DNA of 64,000 bases from JACCTI01 sp038237435 (GCA_038237435.1 JBBRYT010000011.1:62001-126000), one strand, 5' to 3'. Positions 34,029 through 43,315 are shown, numbered from the stretch's first letter. A program made the numbers and translations. The notes: a model not told the origin generated them from the letters alone.

Positions 34029-36524
34029 TCACAACAAATCTAACTGCGGCTTTTCCGTTTGCCTAACAAGACCTTTCGCGGGTCGCGACTTCGGCGTGCC
34101 TTCCGCGTTCGCGCCGTTTGGTTTCTCCAAATGCGCCAGTATATCTTTCGCGCGATTCAGGATTTCCTTCGGCAAACCAGCCAACCGCGCCACCTGGATT
34201 CCGTAACTGCGGTCCGCGCCGCCCGGCACGATCTTGCGCAGGAAAATGATCTGCTCGTTCCATTCGCGCACGGCCACGTTGTAGTTGCACACTCCGCTCC
34301 GTTCTTCCGCTAGCTTGGTCAACTCGTGATAATGCGTCGCGAAAAGTGTCCGCGCTTTGATTTGATCGTGCAGAAATTCCGCCACGCTCCACGCGATCGA
34401 AAGACCGTCGAAGGTCGAAGTGCCACGACCAATTTCGTCAAGAATGACAAGACTGCACGCGGTCGCATTGTTCACGATGTTGGCTGTTTCATTCATCTCG
34501 ACCATGAAGGTGGACTGGCCGCGCGAGAGATCGTCGTTCGCGCCGACGCGCGTGAAAATGCGATCGACCAATCCGATTTCCGCGCTCGCCGCCGGAACAA
34601 AACTTCCAATCTGCGCCATCAAGACGATGAGCGCGACCTGCCGAATGTAAGTTGATTTACCGGCCATGTTCGGACCCGTGATGATGGCGAGGCGCATTGT
34701 TTCGCCATCGAGCGAAGTGTCGTTAGGCACAAATTTCTCTTCGGCCAGATTCTGATCGAGCACCGGATGGCGACCATCGCAAATTAGAAGCTGCAATGAC
34801 TCATCGAGCTTTGGTCGCGCGTAGGCGTAGAGCCGCGCGGTTTCCGCCAGACCGCACAGCGCATCGAGTGTCGCGATGGCAGAAGCAGTCGCTTGGATCG
34901 CGTTGAGATCGCGCAAAGTTTCGTCGCGCAGTTTCTGAAAAAGTTGGTACTCAAGCTGACGCGACCGCTCATCCGCGCCGAGAATTTGCGCCTCGATTTC
35001 CTTCAGCTCGGGTGTGATGAAACGCTCGCCGCCGACGGTCGTCTGCTTCCGTGTGTAACTTTCCGGAACGGAAGAAAGATTCGATTTCGTGATCTCGATG
35101 AAGTAACCGAAAACAGAATTGAATCGCACCTTGAGCGATTTGATTCCGGTCTTGGCAATCTCGCGTTCCTGCAATTCGCCGATCCAATTTTTTCCTTCAC
35201 GCGAGCCGCGGCGCAGTTCGTCGAGATCAGAGTCAAAGCCATCGAGAAATATTCCGCCGTCCTTTAAAGTGAACGGCGGATCTTCCACCAGCGCCCGCGT
35301 CAGTATCGCCAGAAGCTCCGGCATTTCGTGCAGCTCTTCGTTTAGCTGCAGCGTGTAGCAACGTTCTCGTTCTTTTCCGAAACAGGCGCGCTCACTCAAC
35401 TTCTTCAGTTCGCGCTTCAGCGCCGGAATTTGTTCGAGCGAGGTGCGCAAGGCGACCAGATCGCGTGCGTTCCCAGAAACCTGGCTCAGCCGACCAATGG
35501 CGCGTTCCAAATCGCGCATCGATTTCAAGGCCGTTCGTAACGACGCCAGCAGCTCGGGCGCTTGCAGTAAATCCTCGATCATTTGCTGGCGACGCAACAG
35601 TTCCGGCAAGACGCGCAGGGGCTGCAAAATCCACGCACGCAATTTTCGTCCACCCATCGGCGTAACGGTCCGATCGAGCGCGGCGAGCAAACTGGTGTCG
35701 CGCGCATTTCGCGACACGACCAATTCCAGATTCGCCTGCGTGGCGAGATCGAGCACGACATGTTCGCCCGCCACATCGCACCGCAACGAGGTAAGATGAT
35801 CGATCTTTCGCCGCAGCTGATGCTTCAGGTAATGCACGATCGCGCCCGCCGCCCCGACCGCCGCCGGCATTTCCGTGCAACCAAAACCGTCGAGCGATCT
35901 AACGCCGAAGTGTTCGCATAACGTGAAGACCGCCTGCTCTTGCAGAAATGCGTAGCTGTCGTGCGAAATTGCACCGGCAATTTCCTTGAACTGCTCGCGT
36001 TGCTCGTCGCTGATCAACAACTCCGACGGCGCAACGCGCGCCAGCTCGTCGAGCAACGCGCTCATCGTCGGCAATTGCGCGATCCGAAATTCACCTGTGG
36101 TCAGATCAGCGTAGGCAAAACCAAAAGTATTCCCGCTCGCGTAAACTGCGCCGAGATAGTTGGCGCGTTTTTGGTCTAACAAGTCCAACTCGCTCACCGT
36201 TCCCGCAGTGATGATCTGCGTGATCTCGCGCGTGACGATTTTGCCCGGCTGCGGATCGCTCGTCTGATCGCATATCGCGACACGACGTCCGGCTTTGATT
36301 AACTTCGCGAGGTAATTTTGCGCGGCGTGATATGGCATACCGCACATCGGCACGCCGTTGCGCTTGGTCAGGGCCAGATTGAGCAGCGCCGACGCCTCCT
36401 TCGCATCCTCGAAAAACAGCTCGTAGAAATCGCCCAGCCGAAAGAGCAACAACGTGTCGTTAGGCACACTCGCGCGCAGCCGCTGGTATTGCTGCATCAT
36501 GGGCGTGAGCGTTTCTGCCATCAC
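34029..36524 (-). CDS. mutS: DNA mismatch repair protein MutS
   Basis: 831 residues, standard for MutS1. The mismatch-binding Phe-x-Glu is F33-Y-E35 in LGDFYELF. The ATPase has Walker A GPNMAGKSTYIRQ, the signature sequence ANDDLSRGQSTFMVEM, Walker B LVILDEIGRGTSTFDG and the FATHYHEL motif. It recognises base mismatches and recruits MutL; MutL is not in the window. Near-copies of the dispersed motif at 34719 and 36456 (both ending GAC) lie inside. The gene is divergent from the S9 peptidase gene across about 54 bases, which must hold both promoters. Confidence 0.97.
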   Translation of the reverse strand: MMAETLTPMMQQYQRLRASVPNDTLLLFRLGDFYELFFEDAKEASALLNLALTKRNGVPMCGMPYHAAQNYLAKLIKAGRRVAICDQTSDPQPGKIVTREITQIITAGTVSELDLLDQKRANYLGAVYASGNTFGFAYADLTTGEFRIAQLPTMSALLDELARVAPSELLISDEQREQFKEIAGAISHDSYAFLQEQAVFTLCEHFGVRSLDGFGCTEMPAAVGAAGAIVHYLKHQLRRKIDHLTSLRCDVAGEHVVLDLATQANLELVVSRNARDTSLLAALDRTVTPMGGRKLRAWILQPLRVLPELLRRQQMIEDLLQAPELLASLRTALKSMRDLERAIGRLSQVSGNARDLVALRTSLEQIPALKRELKKLSERACFGKERERCYTLQLNEELHEMPELLAILTRALVEDPPFTLKDGGIFLDGFDSDLDELRRGSREGKNWIGELQEREIAKTGIKSLKVRFNSVFGYFIEITKSNLSSVPESYTRKQTTVGGERFITPELKEIEAQILGADERSRQLEYQLFQKLRDETLRDLNAIQATASAIATLDALCGLAETARLYAYARPKLDESLQLLICDGRHPVLDQNLAEEKFVPNDTSLDGETMRLAIITGPNMAGKSTYIRQVALIVLMAQIGSFVPAASAEIGLVDRIFTRVGANDDLSRGQSTFMVEMNETANIVNNATACSLVILDEIGRGTSTFDGLSIAWSVAEFLHDQIKARTLFATHYHELTKLAEERSGVCNYNVAVREWNEQIIFLRKIVPGGADRSYGIQVARLAGLPKEILNRAKDILAHLEKPNGANAEGTPKSRPAKGLVRQTEKPQLDLL

Positions 36525-36578
36525 ATCAGCTTGGAATTGCGCACCGGCTTTTGCGAGTTCCTATTTGGAAATACGCCT

Positions 36579-38549
36579 ATGAAAAAATCGCTCGTCCTTT
36601 GTTTCACCCTCCCCGTTTTGGTCGCCTCGGCCGCCGACCAAACGAAAACCATTACGCCGCCCGATAGTCTGATGGTCGATGGCATTCCGCCGATCTCGAC
36701 TGATGTCGTGGAACAAGTCGGGCGTTACACGGAAGCGCGCGCGGCGGCCTTTGTGGATTGGAATCCGATACGCGCGGAAGCGCTCGTGCTCACAAGATTC
36801 GCCGATACGAACCAGGTCCACCTCGTCAGCCAGCCCGGCGGCGCGCGCACGCAGCTGACATTTTTTTCGGATCGCATTGCCAATGCGAGTTTCGATGCGA
36901 CGAAAGGTGATTTCTTCCTCTTCTCGAAAAGCTCGGGCGGGAATGAATTTAATCAGAATTATCGCTACGATTTCGCGAGCGGTGACATCACGCTGTTGAC
37001 TGACGGAAAATCGCGCAATTCGGATCCGCTCTGGAGCACGAACGGCAAGCTCGTCGCCTACTCATCAACGCGGCGGAACGGCGCCGACACCGACATTTAT
37101 GTCGAATCGCCTAACGACACCAAAACCGATCGCATGCTCGCGGAAGTAAAGGGCGGCGGCTGGCAGGCAGAAGATTGGTCGCCGGACGATAAGCAACTTG
37201 TCGTGCTCGAAGAAATTTCGGCGAACGAGAGTTATCTGTGGCTCTTCGACGCGCAGAGTGGCCAGCGAAAGGAGCTGACGCCGCGCCCGGCCCCCGGCGC
37301 GGAGACGGTTGCTTATTTTCGCGCGCGTTTCGCGAAGGATGGCAAAGGCCTTTACGTCACGACCGATCGCGAAGCGGAATTTGCCCGCCTTGCCTACATC
37401 GATCTCGCGACTGGCAAACACCGCTATCTGAATTCCGACGCGAACTTTGATGTCGACGATTGGGACCTAAGTCCGGACGGCCAGCGCATCGCCTACACGC
37501 TGAATGAAAATGGCATCAGCACGCTGCACATGCTCGATCTCGCCACGCACAAGACGACCGAGCCCGTTTCCAATCCGCCGCTCCCGGCCGCCGTGATCTC
37601 CGGCTTAAAATGGCACCCGGACGCGAAGCAAAGTCTCCTCGCCTTCAACGTCAACGGCGCGCGCTCTCCTTCCGATGTCTATTCGTGGTCGACGGCCGGA
37701 GGAAAAAATATCGTGACGCGTTGGACAACGAGCGAGACCGGCGGAATTCCAGCGAACCAATTCGTCGAGCCGCAGCTGGTGAAATGGAAGAGCTTCGATG
37801 GACGTGAGATCACCGGTTTTCTTTATTTGCCTAACGAGACCAAATTTCCCGGTAAACGTCCGCTCATCATCAACATCCACGGTGGGCCCGAGGCGCAATT
37901 CCGCCCGACCTTCGCCGGCCGCAACAACTACTTCGTCAACGAGCTCGGCTGCGCCATGCTCATGCCGAACGTGCGCGGCTCGTCCGGCTACGGGAAGAGT
38001 TTCCTCAAGCTCGATAACGGCCTGAAGCGCGAAGATTCCTACAAGGATATTTCCGCGCTGCTCGACTGGATTCCATCCAACGCGCGCCTCGATCCCGATC
38101 GTGTCATGGTAACGGGCGGATCGTACGGCGGATTCATGACCTTGCAGGTCTCTTGGAACTACGCTGATCGCATTCGTTGCTCGCTCGATGTAGTGGGCAT
38201 TTCCAATCTCGCGACCTTCTTGAAAAACACGGAGAGCTATCGGCGTGATCTGCGCCGCGTCGAGTACGGTGACGAACGCGATCCGCAACAGGCGGAGTTT
38301 ATGGAAAAAATCGCGGCCTTAAACAACGCGAGCGAAATCACCAAGCCGATGTTTGTCGTCGCGGGCGCGAACGATCCGCGGGTGCCGAAGAGTGAAGCCG
38401 ATCAAATCGTCGCGACATTAAAAGAACAAGGCACACCGGTCTGGTATCTCGTCGGCAAAGACGAAGGCCACGGTTTCCAGAAAAAGAAGAACCAGGATTT
38501 TCAGTTCTACGCCACGGTGCAATTCCTGCGCGATTATTTGCTGAAGTGA
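36579..38549 (+). CDS. S9-family prolyl oligopeptidase-like peptidase, exported
   Basis: 656 residues from ATG 36579 (MKKSLVLCFTLPVLVASAA, a signal peptide); the longer frame from 36318 is antisense to mutS and is rejected. Residues about 60-400 are a WD40/beta-propeller-like domain (YSSTRRNGADTDIYVESPN, DWDLSPDGQRIAYTLNE). The C-terminal alpha/beta hydrolase holds the nucleophile in VTGGSYGGFMTLQVSW, the acid in VVAGANDPRVPKSEAD and the His in VGKDEGHGFQKKKN. Likely a periplasmic peptidase acting on short peptides. One GCCTAACGAG at 37829 reads as PNE in a loop. Confidence 0.92.
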   Translation: MKKSLVLCFTLPVLVASAADQTKTITPPDSLMVDGIPPISTDVVEQVGRYTEARAAAFVDWNPIRAEALVLTRFADTNQVHLVSQPGGARTQLTFFSDRIANASFDATKGDFFLFSKSSGGNEFNQNYRYDFASGDITLLTDGKSRNSDPLWSTNGKLVAYSSTRRNGADTDIYVESPNDTKTDRMLAEVKGGGWQAEDWSPDDKQLVVLEEISANESYLWLFDAQSGQRKELTPRPAPGAETVAYFRARFAKDGKGLYVTTDREAEFARLAYIDLATGKHRYLNSDANFDVDDWDLSPDGQRIAYTLNENGISTLHMLDLATHKTTEPVSNPPLPAAVISGLKWHPDAKQSLLAFNVNGARSPSDVYSWSTAGGKNIVTRWTTSETGGIPANQFVEPQLVKWKSFDGREITGFLYLPNETKFPGKRPLIINIHGGPEAQFRPTFAGRNNYFVNELGCAMLMPNVRGSSGYGKSFLKLDNGLKREDSYKDISALLDWIPSNARLDPDRVMVTGGSYGGFMTLQVSWNYADRIRCSLDVVGISNLATFLKNTESYRRDLRRVEYGDERDPQQAEFMEKIAALNNASEITKPMFVVAGANDPRVPKSEADQIVATLKEQGTPVWYLVGKDEGHGFQKKKNQDFQFYATVQFLRDYLLK

Positions 38550-38562
38550 AACGCACCTAGCG

Positions 38563-38684
38563 TGTCATCCTGAGGCTGCAAAGACGCCGAAGGATCTCGC
38601 AATCGTGCTGAAAGCGTCTTGGATTGTACGGTGATCAATACCGCTTATGAGATCCTTCGCCGTCTTCGCAGCCTCAGGATGACA
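38563..38684. repeat. REP-like palindromic element, copy 1
   Basis: Two 36-base arms, 38563-38598 and 38649-38684, are inverted copies that match at 34 of 36 positions, separated by about 50 bases. Each arm reads TGTCATCCTGAG at its outer end and GAAGGATCTC at its inner end. It fills the gap between the S9 peptidase and the ADOP permease. A related palindrome is at 43217. Folding would give a long stable hairpin in RNA or single-stranded DNA. No transposase is present. Confidence 0.85.
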
Positions 38685-38777
38685 GCGTTAGACAAAAGCT
38701 CGCCGCAGAAACGTCTTTGTTATTGAATCCAACCGTACCGTCGGCTGCATCCTAATTTCGCCACCACTTCCACGCTT

Positions 38778-41195
38778 ATGATCACTGACTTCCGTTTCGC
38801 ACTTCGTCAGCTCTTCAAATCGCCCGGTTTCACTTTGCTGGCCCTGCTCACGCTGGCGCTCGGCATCGGGCTCAACACCGCCATCTTCAGTTTGATCAAC
38901 GAACTTTTTCTGCGCGGTCTGCCCTTCAAGGAACCGGCGCGCCTGGTGCAGGTCTTTTCGCATTTTCATGAGCAAAAGGTTGATTTTCCGATTTCGGCGC
39001 CGCGCTACATGCACTTCCGCGACGGGCAAACTGTCTTTGATGGATTCGCGAGCGAGAACGGAATCGCCGCGACGGTGAGTGGCATCGGCGATCCATTCCA
39101 AGTGCCGATCTTTAAAACGACCGCCAATTATTTTGATGTGGTAGGTCTGCGCACGATTCGCGGCCGCACGTTCTTGCCGGAGGAAGAAGAAGGCGCGGAT
39201 GTCGCGGTCATCACGGAACGTTTTTGGAAAGCGCGGCTCGGCAGCGATCCCAATGTCATTGGTCGCGCGCTGACCCTCGATGGCGTGGCGCACACAATCG
39301 TCGGCGTGATTCCCACGCTGCCGGTTTCGTGGACAGGACCGAACGTCGATCTCTGGACGACGAAGCCATTCGTCATTCCCGGGTTTTCGCATGAACGCAT
39401 GATGCGCGGGACCGCATTTTTGCGCGCGGTCGGGCGTTTGAAACCGGGCGTCTCGGTCGAGCAGGCACGCGCCGCCTTCAATGTGCTCAAGGAGGGTTAC
39501 CGCTCGCAATTTCCGGAAAAGATTGATGCGAAATCGGCCACGGTGATGAAGACCTTGCCTGAAGCGGTAACGGAAAATTTGCGGCCGGGTTTTGCCACAT
39601 TACTCGCCGCCGTGACGTTCGTTTTATTGATCGCGTGCAGTAATGTCGCGAATCTACTACTCGTTAGGTTCAGCGGACGTCGTCGCGAAATTTCTTTGCG
39701 CATGGCTCTCGGCGCCACACGCGCGAGTGTGCTGCGACTTTTCATTTTCGAGAGCGTGCTGATTAGTTTGTTCGCGGGAATTCTTGGTGCGCTACTCGCC
39801 TGGCAATTAGTTCCGCTCGTGCCGAAACTGGCCGCGAATTTTCTTCCCATCGAAGAAGGAAGCGCCACTGCCATTTCATCCCCGGTGCTGGCATTTACCA
39901 TCGCGCTCTCGCTTATCACCGGTCTCGCGATGGGTTTGTACCCGGCGTTGCAAAGCTCGCGCGGCGATATCGTCGAGGCGCTGAAAGAAGGCGGGCGCGG
40001 AACTGCGGGCAGCACGCGGCAGCAGCGTTTCCGCAAACTGTTGGTCGGCGCGCAGGTCGCACTTTCGGTTACGCTCGTGGCCGGCGCATCTTTGCTCATC
40101 GCCAGTTTCGTTCGCCTCAGTCATCAGGATCCGGGATTTAAGTTCGATCAACTTTGGAACGCATTCACCGTCGTGCCGCAGGCGCAATATCCTGACACCG
40201 CTTCGCGCACGCGCTTCGCCGAACAACTGCTGACGACGTTGCGCGCTACGCCCGGTTTGCAGGACGCCACGATCAGTTCCGGTATTCCGCTGAACGGCGG
40301 TGGCGGCGCGACGCTTTACACGCGCTCGGAAGGTGACGTTCCGCCGGTGGCCGAGCGTAAAGGCGCGCCGTCGAATGACATTGAGCCGGGATATTTGCGC
40401 GCGCTCGGCATTCCGCTCCTGGCCGGTCGCGATTTAAATGAGCAGGATATTGCCGATCACCCGAATGTGATCCTGATCAGCGCGAGCGGCGCGAAGACGG
40501 TTTTCGGCAACGAAAATCCGATTGGCAAAACGTTGCTCATCACGAGTGGCAGCGTGCCGGTCGAGATTGTTGGCGTGGTCGGCGACACTCGCTCCGTCCG
40601 CCTCGATCAGCAGAACGACATGGAATTTTATCGTCCGTTCGCGCAGGAAAACTTTCCGTTCGTTGCGATCACCGTGCGCAGCTCGCTGCCGACTGACGCC
40701 GTGACGAAATCAGTGCAGACAGCATTACGCACGATCGATCCCACGCTCGCGTTAATTTTGCCGCAACCAGTCAGTGCGATCGTCGCGCAGGCGTTGGGTC
40801 AGGCGAAGTTGATGATGGTGCTGCTCGGCGTTTTCGCCGGCGTCGCGTTGTTATTAGCTACCGTCGGCATTTATGGCGCGGTCGCTTACACGGTGGAACA
40901 ACGCACCAGTGAAATCGGCGTGCGCATGGCGCTGGGCGCGCAAACCATGGACGTGCTGCGACTAATCGTTAGACAGGGAATGACGCCGGTTATTTTTGGA
41001 TTAGTGGTCGGTCTCGCCGCCGCGCTCGCCATCGGAAAATTGATCGCGGCGCAGCTCTACCAAACATCCGCCTACAATCCGGCGCTGCTCAGTGCGACCA
41101 TCGCCGTTCTCGGGGGCGCCGCGTTGTTGGCGTGTCTGTTTCCCGCACGACGAGCCACGCTGGTGAATCCAACGCAAGCGTTGCGGTCGGAATAA
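38778..41195 (+). CDS. ADOP/MacB-type ABC transporter permease
   Basis: An 805-residue FtsX-like permease with the signature N-terminus MITDFRFALRQLFKSPGFTL and LGIGLNTAIFSLINEL. There are two MacB_PCD periplasmic domains (about 55-240 and 440-640), each followed by FtsX membrane helices (RREISLRMALGATRASVLRL at the first, RTSEIGVRMALGAQTMDVLR at the second). This is the duplicated organisation typical of the ADOP group in Acidobacteria and Verrucomicrobia. It needs a separate ATPase, which is not adjacent. Probably a mechanotransmission-type efflux or envelope transporter; the substrate is unknown. Confidence 0.92.
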   Translation: MITDFRFALRQLFKSPGFTLLALLTLALGIGLNTAIFSLINELFLRGLPFKEPARLVQVFSHFHEQKVDFPISAPRYMHFRDGQTVFDGFASENGIAATVSGIGDPFQVPIFKTTANYFDVVGLRTIRGRTFLPEEEEGADVAVITERFWKARLGSDPNVIGRALTLDGVAHTIVGVIPTLPVSWTGPNVDLWTTKPFVIPGFSHERMMRGTAFLRAVGRLKPGVSVEQARAAFNVLKEGYRSQFPEKIDAKSATVMKTLPEAVTENLRPGFATLLAAVTFVLLIACSNVANLLLVRFSGRRREISLRMALGATRASVLRLFIFESVLISLFAGILGALLAWQLVPLVPKLAANFLPIEEGSATAISSPVLAFTIALSLITGLAMGLYPALQSSRGDIVEALKEGGRGTAGSTRQQRFRKLLVGAQVALSVTLVAGASLLIASFVRLSHQDPGFKFDQLWNAFTVVPQAQYPDTASRTRFAEQLLTTLRATPGLQDATISSGIPLNGGGGATLYTRSEGDVPPVAERKGAPSNDIEPGYLRALGIPLLAGRDLNEQDIADHPNVILISASGAKTVFGNENPIGKTLLITSGSVPVEIVGVVGDTRSVRLDQQNDMEFYRPFAQENFPFVAITVRSSLPTDAVTKSVQTALRTIDPTLALILPQPVSAIVAQALGQAKLMMVLLGVFAGVALLLATVGIYGAVAYTVEQRTSEIGVRMALGAQTMDVLRLIVRQGMTPVIFGLVVGLAAALAIGKLIAAQLYQTSAYNPALLSATIAVLGGAALLACLFPARRATLVNPTQALRSE

Positions 41196-41207
41196 CTGCC
41201 TAACGAG

Positions 41208-41582
41208 TCATCGGCTCGAGCGGAGACACGACCAGTAAACCCACGCGATGGTGAGCGGTTGCAAAGGCAATCGCATCCACAACATCCAGGTCGGCACGAC
41301 ATGTCCGGCGATAATCATCCCGGTCGACAGTGCGTGAATGTTTGCCGGAAAAACGCAGACAAGGAGCACGATCAAACCGAAAGCCGCCACGCGTCTAACG
41401 AATGGCAGACAAATTCCGATTCCTCCCAGCATTTCTGCGAGACCGGTAATTGCGACCAATTTCCCAGGCCAAGGAAAATACGGCGGCATGATGCGCAGAT
41501 AATTTTCCGGCGCGAAAAAATGACCGAGGCCCGCGATGACAAAGAACATCGCGAGGAGCCAACGGCACCAATTAGTCGACAA
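41208..41582 (-). CDS. DoxX-family membrane protein
   Basis: 124 residues with four hydrophobic helices. It starts MSTNWCRWLLAMFFVIAGLG and has HFFAPENYLRIMPPYFPWPG, a pattern typical of DoxX-like proteins (often annotated as DoxX or MauE/DoxX redox membrane proteins). Its start lies inside the 3' end of the aminotransferase gene (11-base overlap), so it is translated from the same message. Exact function unknown. Confidence 0.8.
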   Translation of the reverse strand: MSTNWCRWLLAMFFVIAGLGHFFAPENYLRIMPPYFPWPGKLVAITGLAEMLGGIGICLPFVRRVAAFGLIVLLVCVFPANIHALSTGMIIAGHVVPTWMLWMRLPLQPLTIAWVYWSCLRSSR

Positions 41583-42474
41583 CTGAAAATCCTTCGCTCG
41601 CCGTCCGCTTCAGATACAATTCGCTCAATCGTTTCGTCATCGGTCCGATCTCTCCGCTGCCGATCGTCCGACCATCAACTTTCGTCACGCCAGCCAGTTC
41701 GCCCATCGTGCCGGTGCAGAACATTTCATCGGCTGTGTAGATGTCGTTAGGCAGAAGGTCCGCCTCCTTGCACGGGATCTCATGAGCGGCGCAAATCTCG
41801 AGGACAGTCGCGCGCGTAATTCCTTCCGGACATGCGCGCACAAAACTGGTCGCCACCTCCGCGCCGCGGACAATGAAGACATGCGTCGCGTTCGTTTCGG
41901 CGACGAACCCGCGCGCGTCGAGCATGAGCGCATCGTCCGCCGCAGCGTTGTTCGCTTCGATTTTCGCGAGGATCGAATTCAGCAAATTCGCGTGATGAAT
42001 TTGCGGATCGAGAATTTCCGGCGACGGCCGCCGAATCTTGCTCGTGATTAATGAGAGACCGGTCTTCGGGTAGACTGGTGCCTTGTGCTCCGCGAGCACG
42101 ATCAAGGTGAAACCGCTTTGATTCAGCCGCGGATCCATTCCCGACGTGATTTTCACCCCACGCGTTACCGTCAACCGGATGTGCACGTCATCGCGCATCT
42201 TGTTCGCCGCGAGAGTGCGTTTGATCTGTCCGATGATTTCTACGTCACAAGGAAACACCGCGAAAGAAAGCGCGCGGGCAGAGTTGCGCAGCCTAACGAG
42301 ATGTTCGTGCAGTTTGAAAATGCGACCATCGTAGAGTCGCAGACCTTCCCAAACCGCGTCACCACCCTGCACCGCCGAATCGAAGGGACTGATTCCCGCT
42401 TTGTCGCGATGGACTAGCTCTCCGTTGATGTTGACCAACAGGTCGCGATTCTTCTCGTTAAATTGCTGAAACAT
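41572..42474 (-). CDS. Class IV aminotransferase (IlvE/Dat-like) with His at the PLP-lysine position
   Basis: 300 residues with the class IV fold: INGELVHRDKAGISPFDSAV, GDAVWEGLRLYDGRIFKLHE, MLDARGFVAETNATHVFIV and FCTGTMGELAGVTKVDGR. In D-amino-acid and branched-chain transaminases the Schiff-base lysine lies in a segment like IKSLNLLGAVLAK. Here the equivalent is IHHANLLNSILAK, with His in place of Lys. Either it belongs to a subfamily with altered chemistry or it is not a transaminase. It is coupled by a TAATG overlap to the sulfotransferase-like gene upstream and overlaps the DoxX gene downstream. Confidence 0.82.
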   Translation of the reverse strand: MFQQFNEKNRDLLVNINGELVHRDKAGISPFDSAVQGGDAVWEGLRLYDGRIFKLHEHLVRLRNSARALSFAVFPCDVEIIGQIKRTLAANKMRDDVHIRLTVTRGVKITSGMDPRLNQSGFTLIVLAEHKAPVYPKTGLSLITSKIRRPSPEILDPQIHHANLLNSILAKIEANNAAADDALMLDARGFVAETNATHVFIVRGAEVATSFVRACPEGITRATVLEICAAHEIPCKEADLLPNDIYTADEMFCTGTMGELAGVTKVDGRTIGSGEIGPMTKRLSELYLKRTASEGFSVVD

Positions 42475-43211
42475 TAGCTAAGGCGGAATGCCCGCATGCG
42501 CTCGTAACTTTCCCGGCATTTCTCGTGCACCGCCGCCAGATGCTTCGGCACCTCAAGATGACGCGGTTGTTGCGGCCGAAACCCAGACGATTTCTCCACT
42601 TCGGCGTACCAGTATTTCGCCCAAATGCCATCCGTCTCGCGACGCCCGACTGGCCACGACAACATCGCATCAGTGAATTCCACATCAACCGCTTCGCATA
42701 AAACCGACAGCGTCTTCCTCGGATTTTCGAGGACATCATGGGCGTCGATTACCGGCGGAGTGCTATTACGTTCGCGCAGCCAATCAAAAATTTCTTCCTG
42801 CTGCACGAAACCGATATCATCGATTGTCGGCTCGTGATTCTTTTTCGTATAGGAAGCAATCACTTCCGCCGGGTCGCGAATGAGGAAACAATTCGTTAGG
42901 CCGAGCATCCAATTGCGATCGATTTCCGGAAGAAGATGGTGCGTCATCTGTTTCTGATAGAAGATGCGTTTGCCATTCGGCGAATCACTCGTTAGGCGAT
43001 CCACGACCTTCCTCCAATCCGTTTCGCCTTGCGCGATCACTTCTTCGCGACCCGGATGATCCGCATTCGTTCGCTCTAAGTAATAAGCGTAAAACGGTTC
43101 ATCCACGACAAAAGTATCTGGCCGATTTTCCCAGGCGCGCATCATCGCAGTGGAGATATTGCGCGGGCCGGACCACATCGCGATGTGGATTGGTGGCTGA
43201 TCGTTCATCAC
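42474..43211 (-). CDS. Sulfotransferase-like P-loop protein
   Basis: 245 residues. The N-terminal phosphate-binding loop, IAMWSGPRNISTAMMRAW, takes the place of the 5'-PSB loop of sulfotransferases. VVDEPFYAYYL and LIRDPAEVIASYTKKNHEPT (3'-PB-like Arg/Ser) support the family. The usual donor would be PAPS, but no PAPS-synthesis gene is nearby, so a kinase- or hydrolase-like role cannot be excluded. One-base stop/start overlap (TAATG) with the class IV aminotransferase strongly suggests joint function. The start may be 43211 or 43208 (Met-Met). Confidence 0.75.
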   Translation of the reverse strand: MMNDQPPIHIAMWSGPRNISTAMMRAWENRPDTFVVDEPFYAYYLERTNADHPGREEVIAQGETDWRKVVDRLTSDSPNGKRIFYQKQMTHHLLPEIDRNWMLGLTNCFLIRDPAEVIASYTKKNHEPTIDDIGFVQQEEIFDWLRERNSTPPVIDAHDVLENPRKTLSVLCEAVDVEFTDAMLSWPVGRRETDGIWAKYWYAEVEKSSGFRPQQPRHLEVPKHLAAVHEKCRESYERMRAFRLS

Positions 43212-43216
43212 TTATC

Positions 43217-43315
43217 TGTCAAGTTGAGCGAAGCGAAACATCTCTGACCGTTTCTAACACCTGGCGCCTGGAGTCGGAAAATGGTCAGAGATCCTTCGCT
43301 ACGCTCAGGATGACA
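43217..43315. repeat. REP-like palindromic element, copy 2
   Basis: Imperfect inverted arms at about 43217-43250 and 43282-43315. The right arm, read in reverse complement, is TGTCATCCTGAGCGTAGCGA then AGGATCTCTGACC. The left arm is a diverged version (TGTCAAGTTGAGCGAAGCGA). Outer and inner ends are the same as in copy 1 at 38563, with a different middle. It lies immediately upstream of the truncated glutathionyl-hydroquinone reductase reading frame. Confidence 0.75.

Noticed and set aside
36318..36578. Upstream extension of the S9 peptidase gene
   Set aside because: These codons are antisense to the mutS 5' end, and a good signal peptide starts at ATG 36579.
37605..38288. Minus-strand frame of about 227 codons within the S9 peptidase gene
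   Set aside because: It is opposite the peptidase catalytic domain and has no recognisable features.
38550..38777. A tRNA or small RNA gene in the hairpin-rich gap
   Set aside because: The structure is fully explained by the long palindromic repeat; there is no cloverleaf or CCA-type end.
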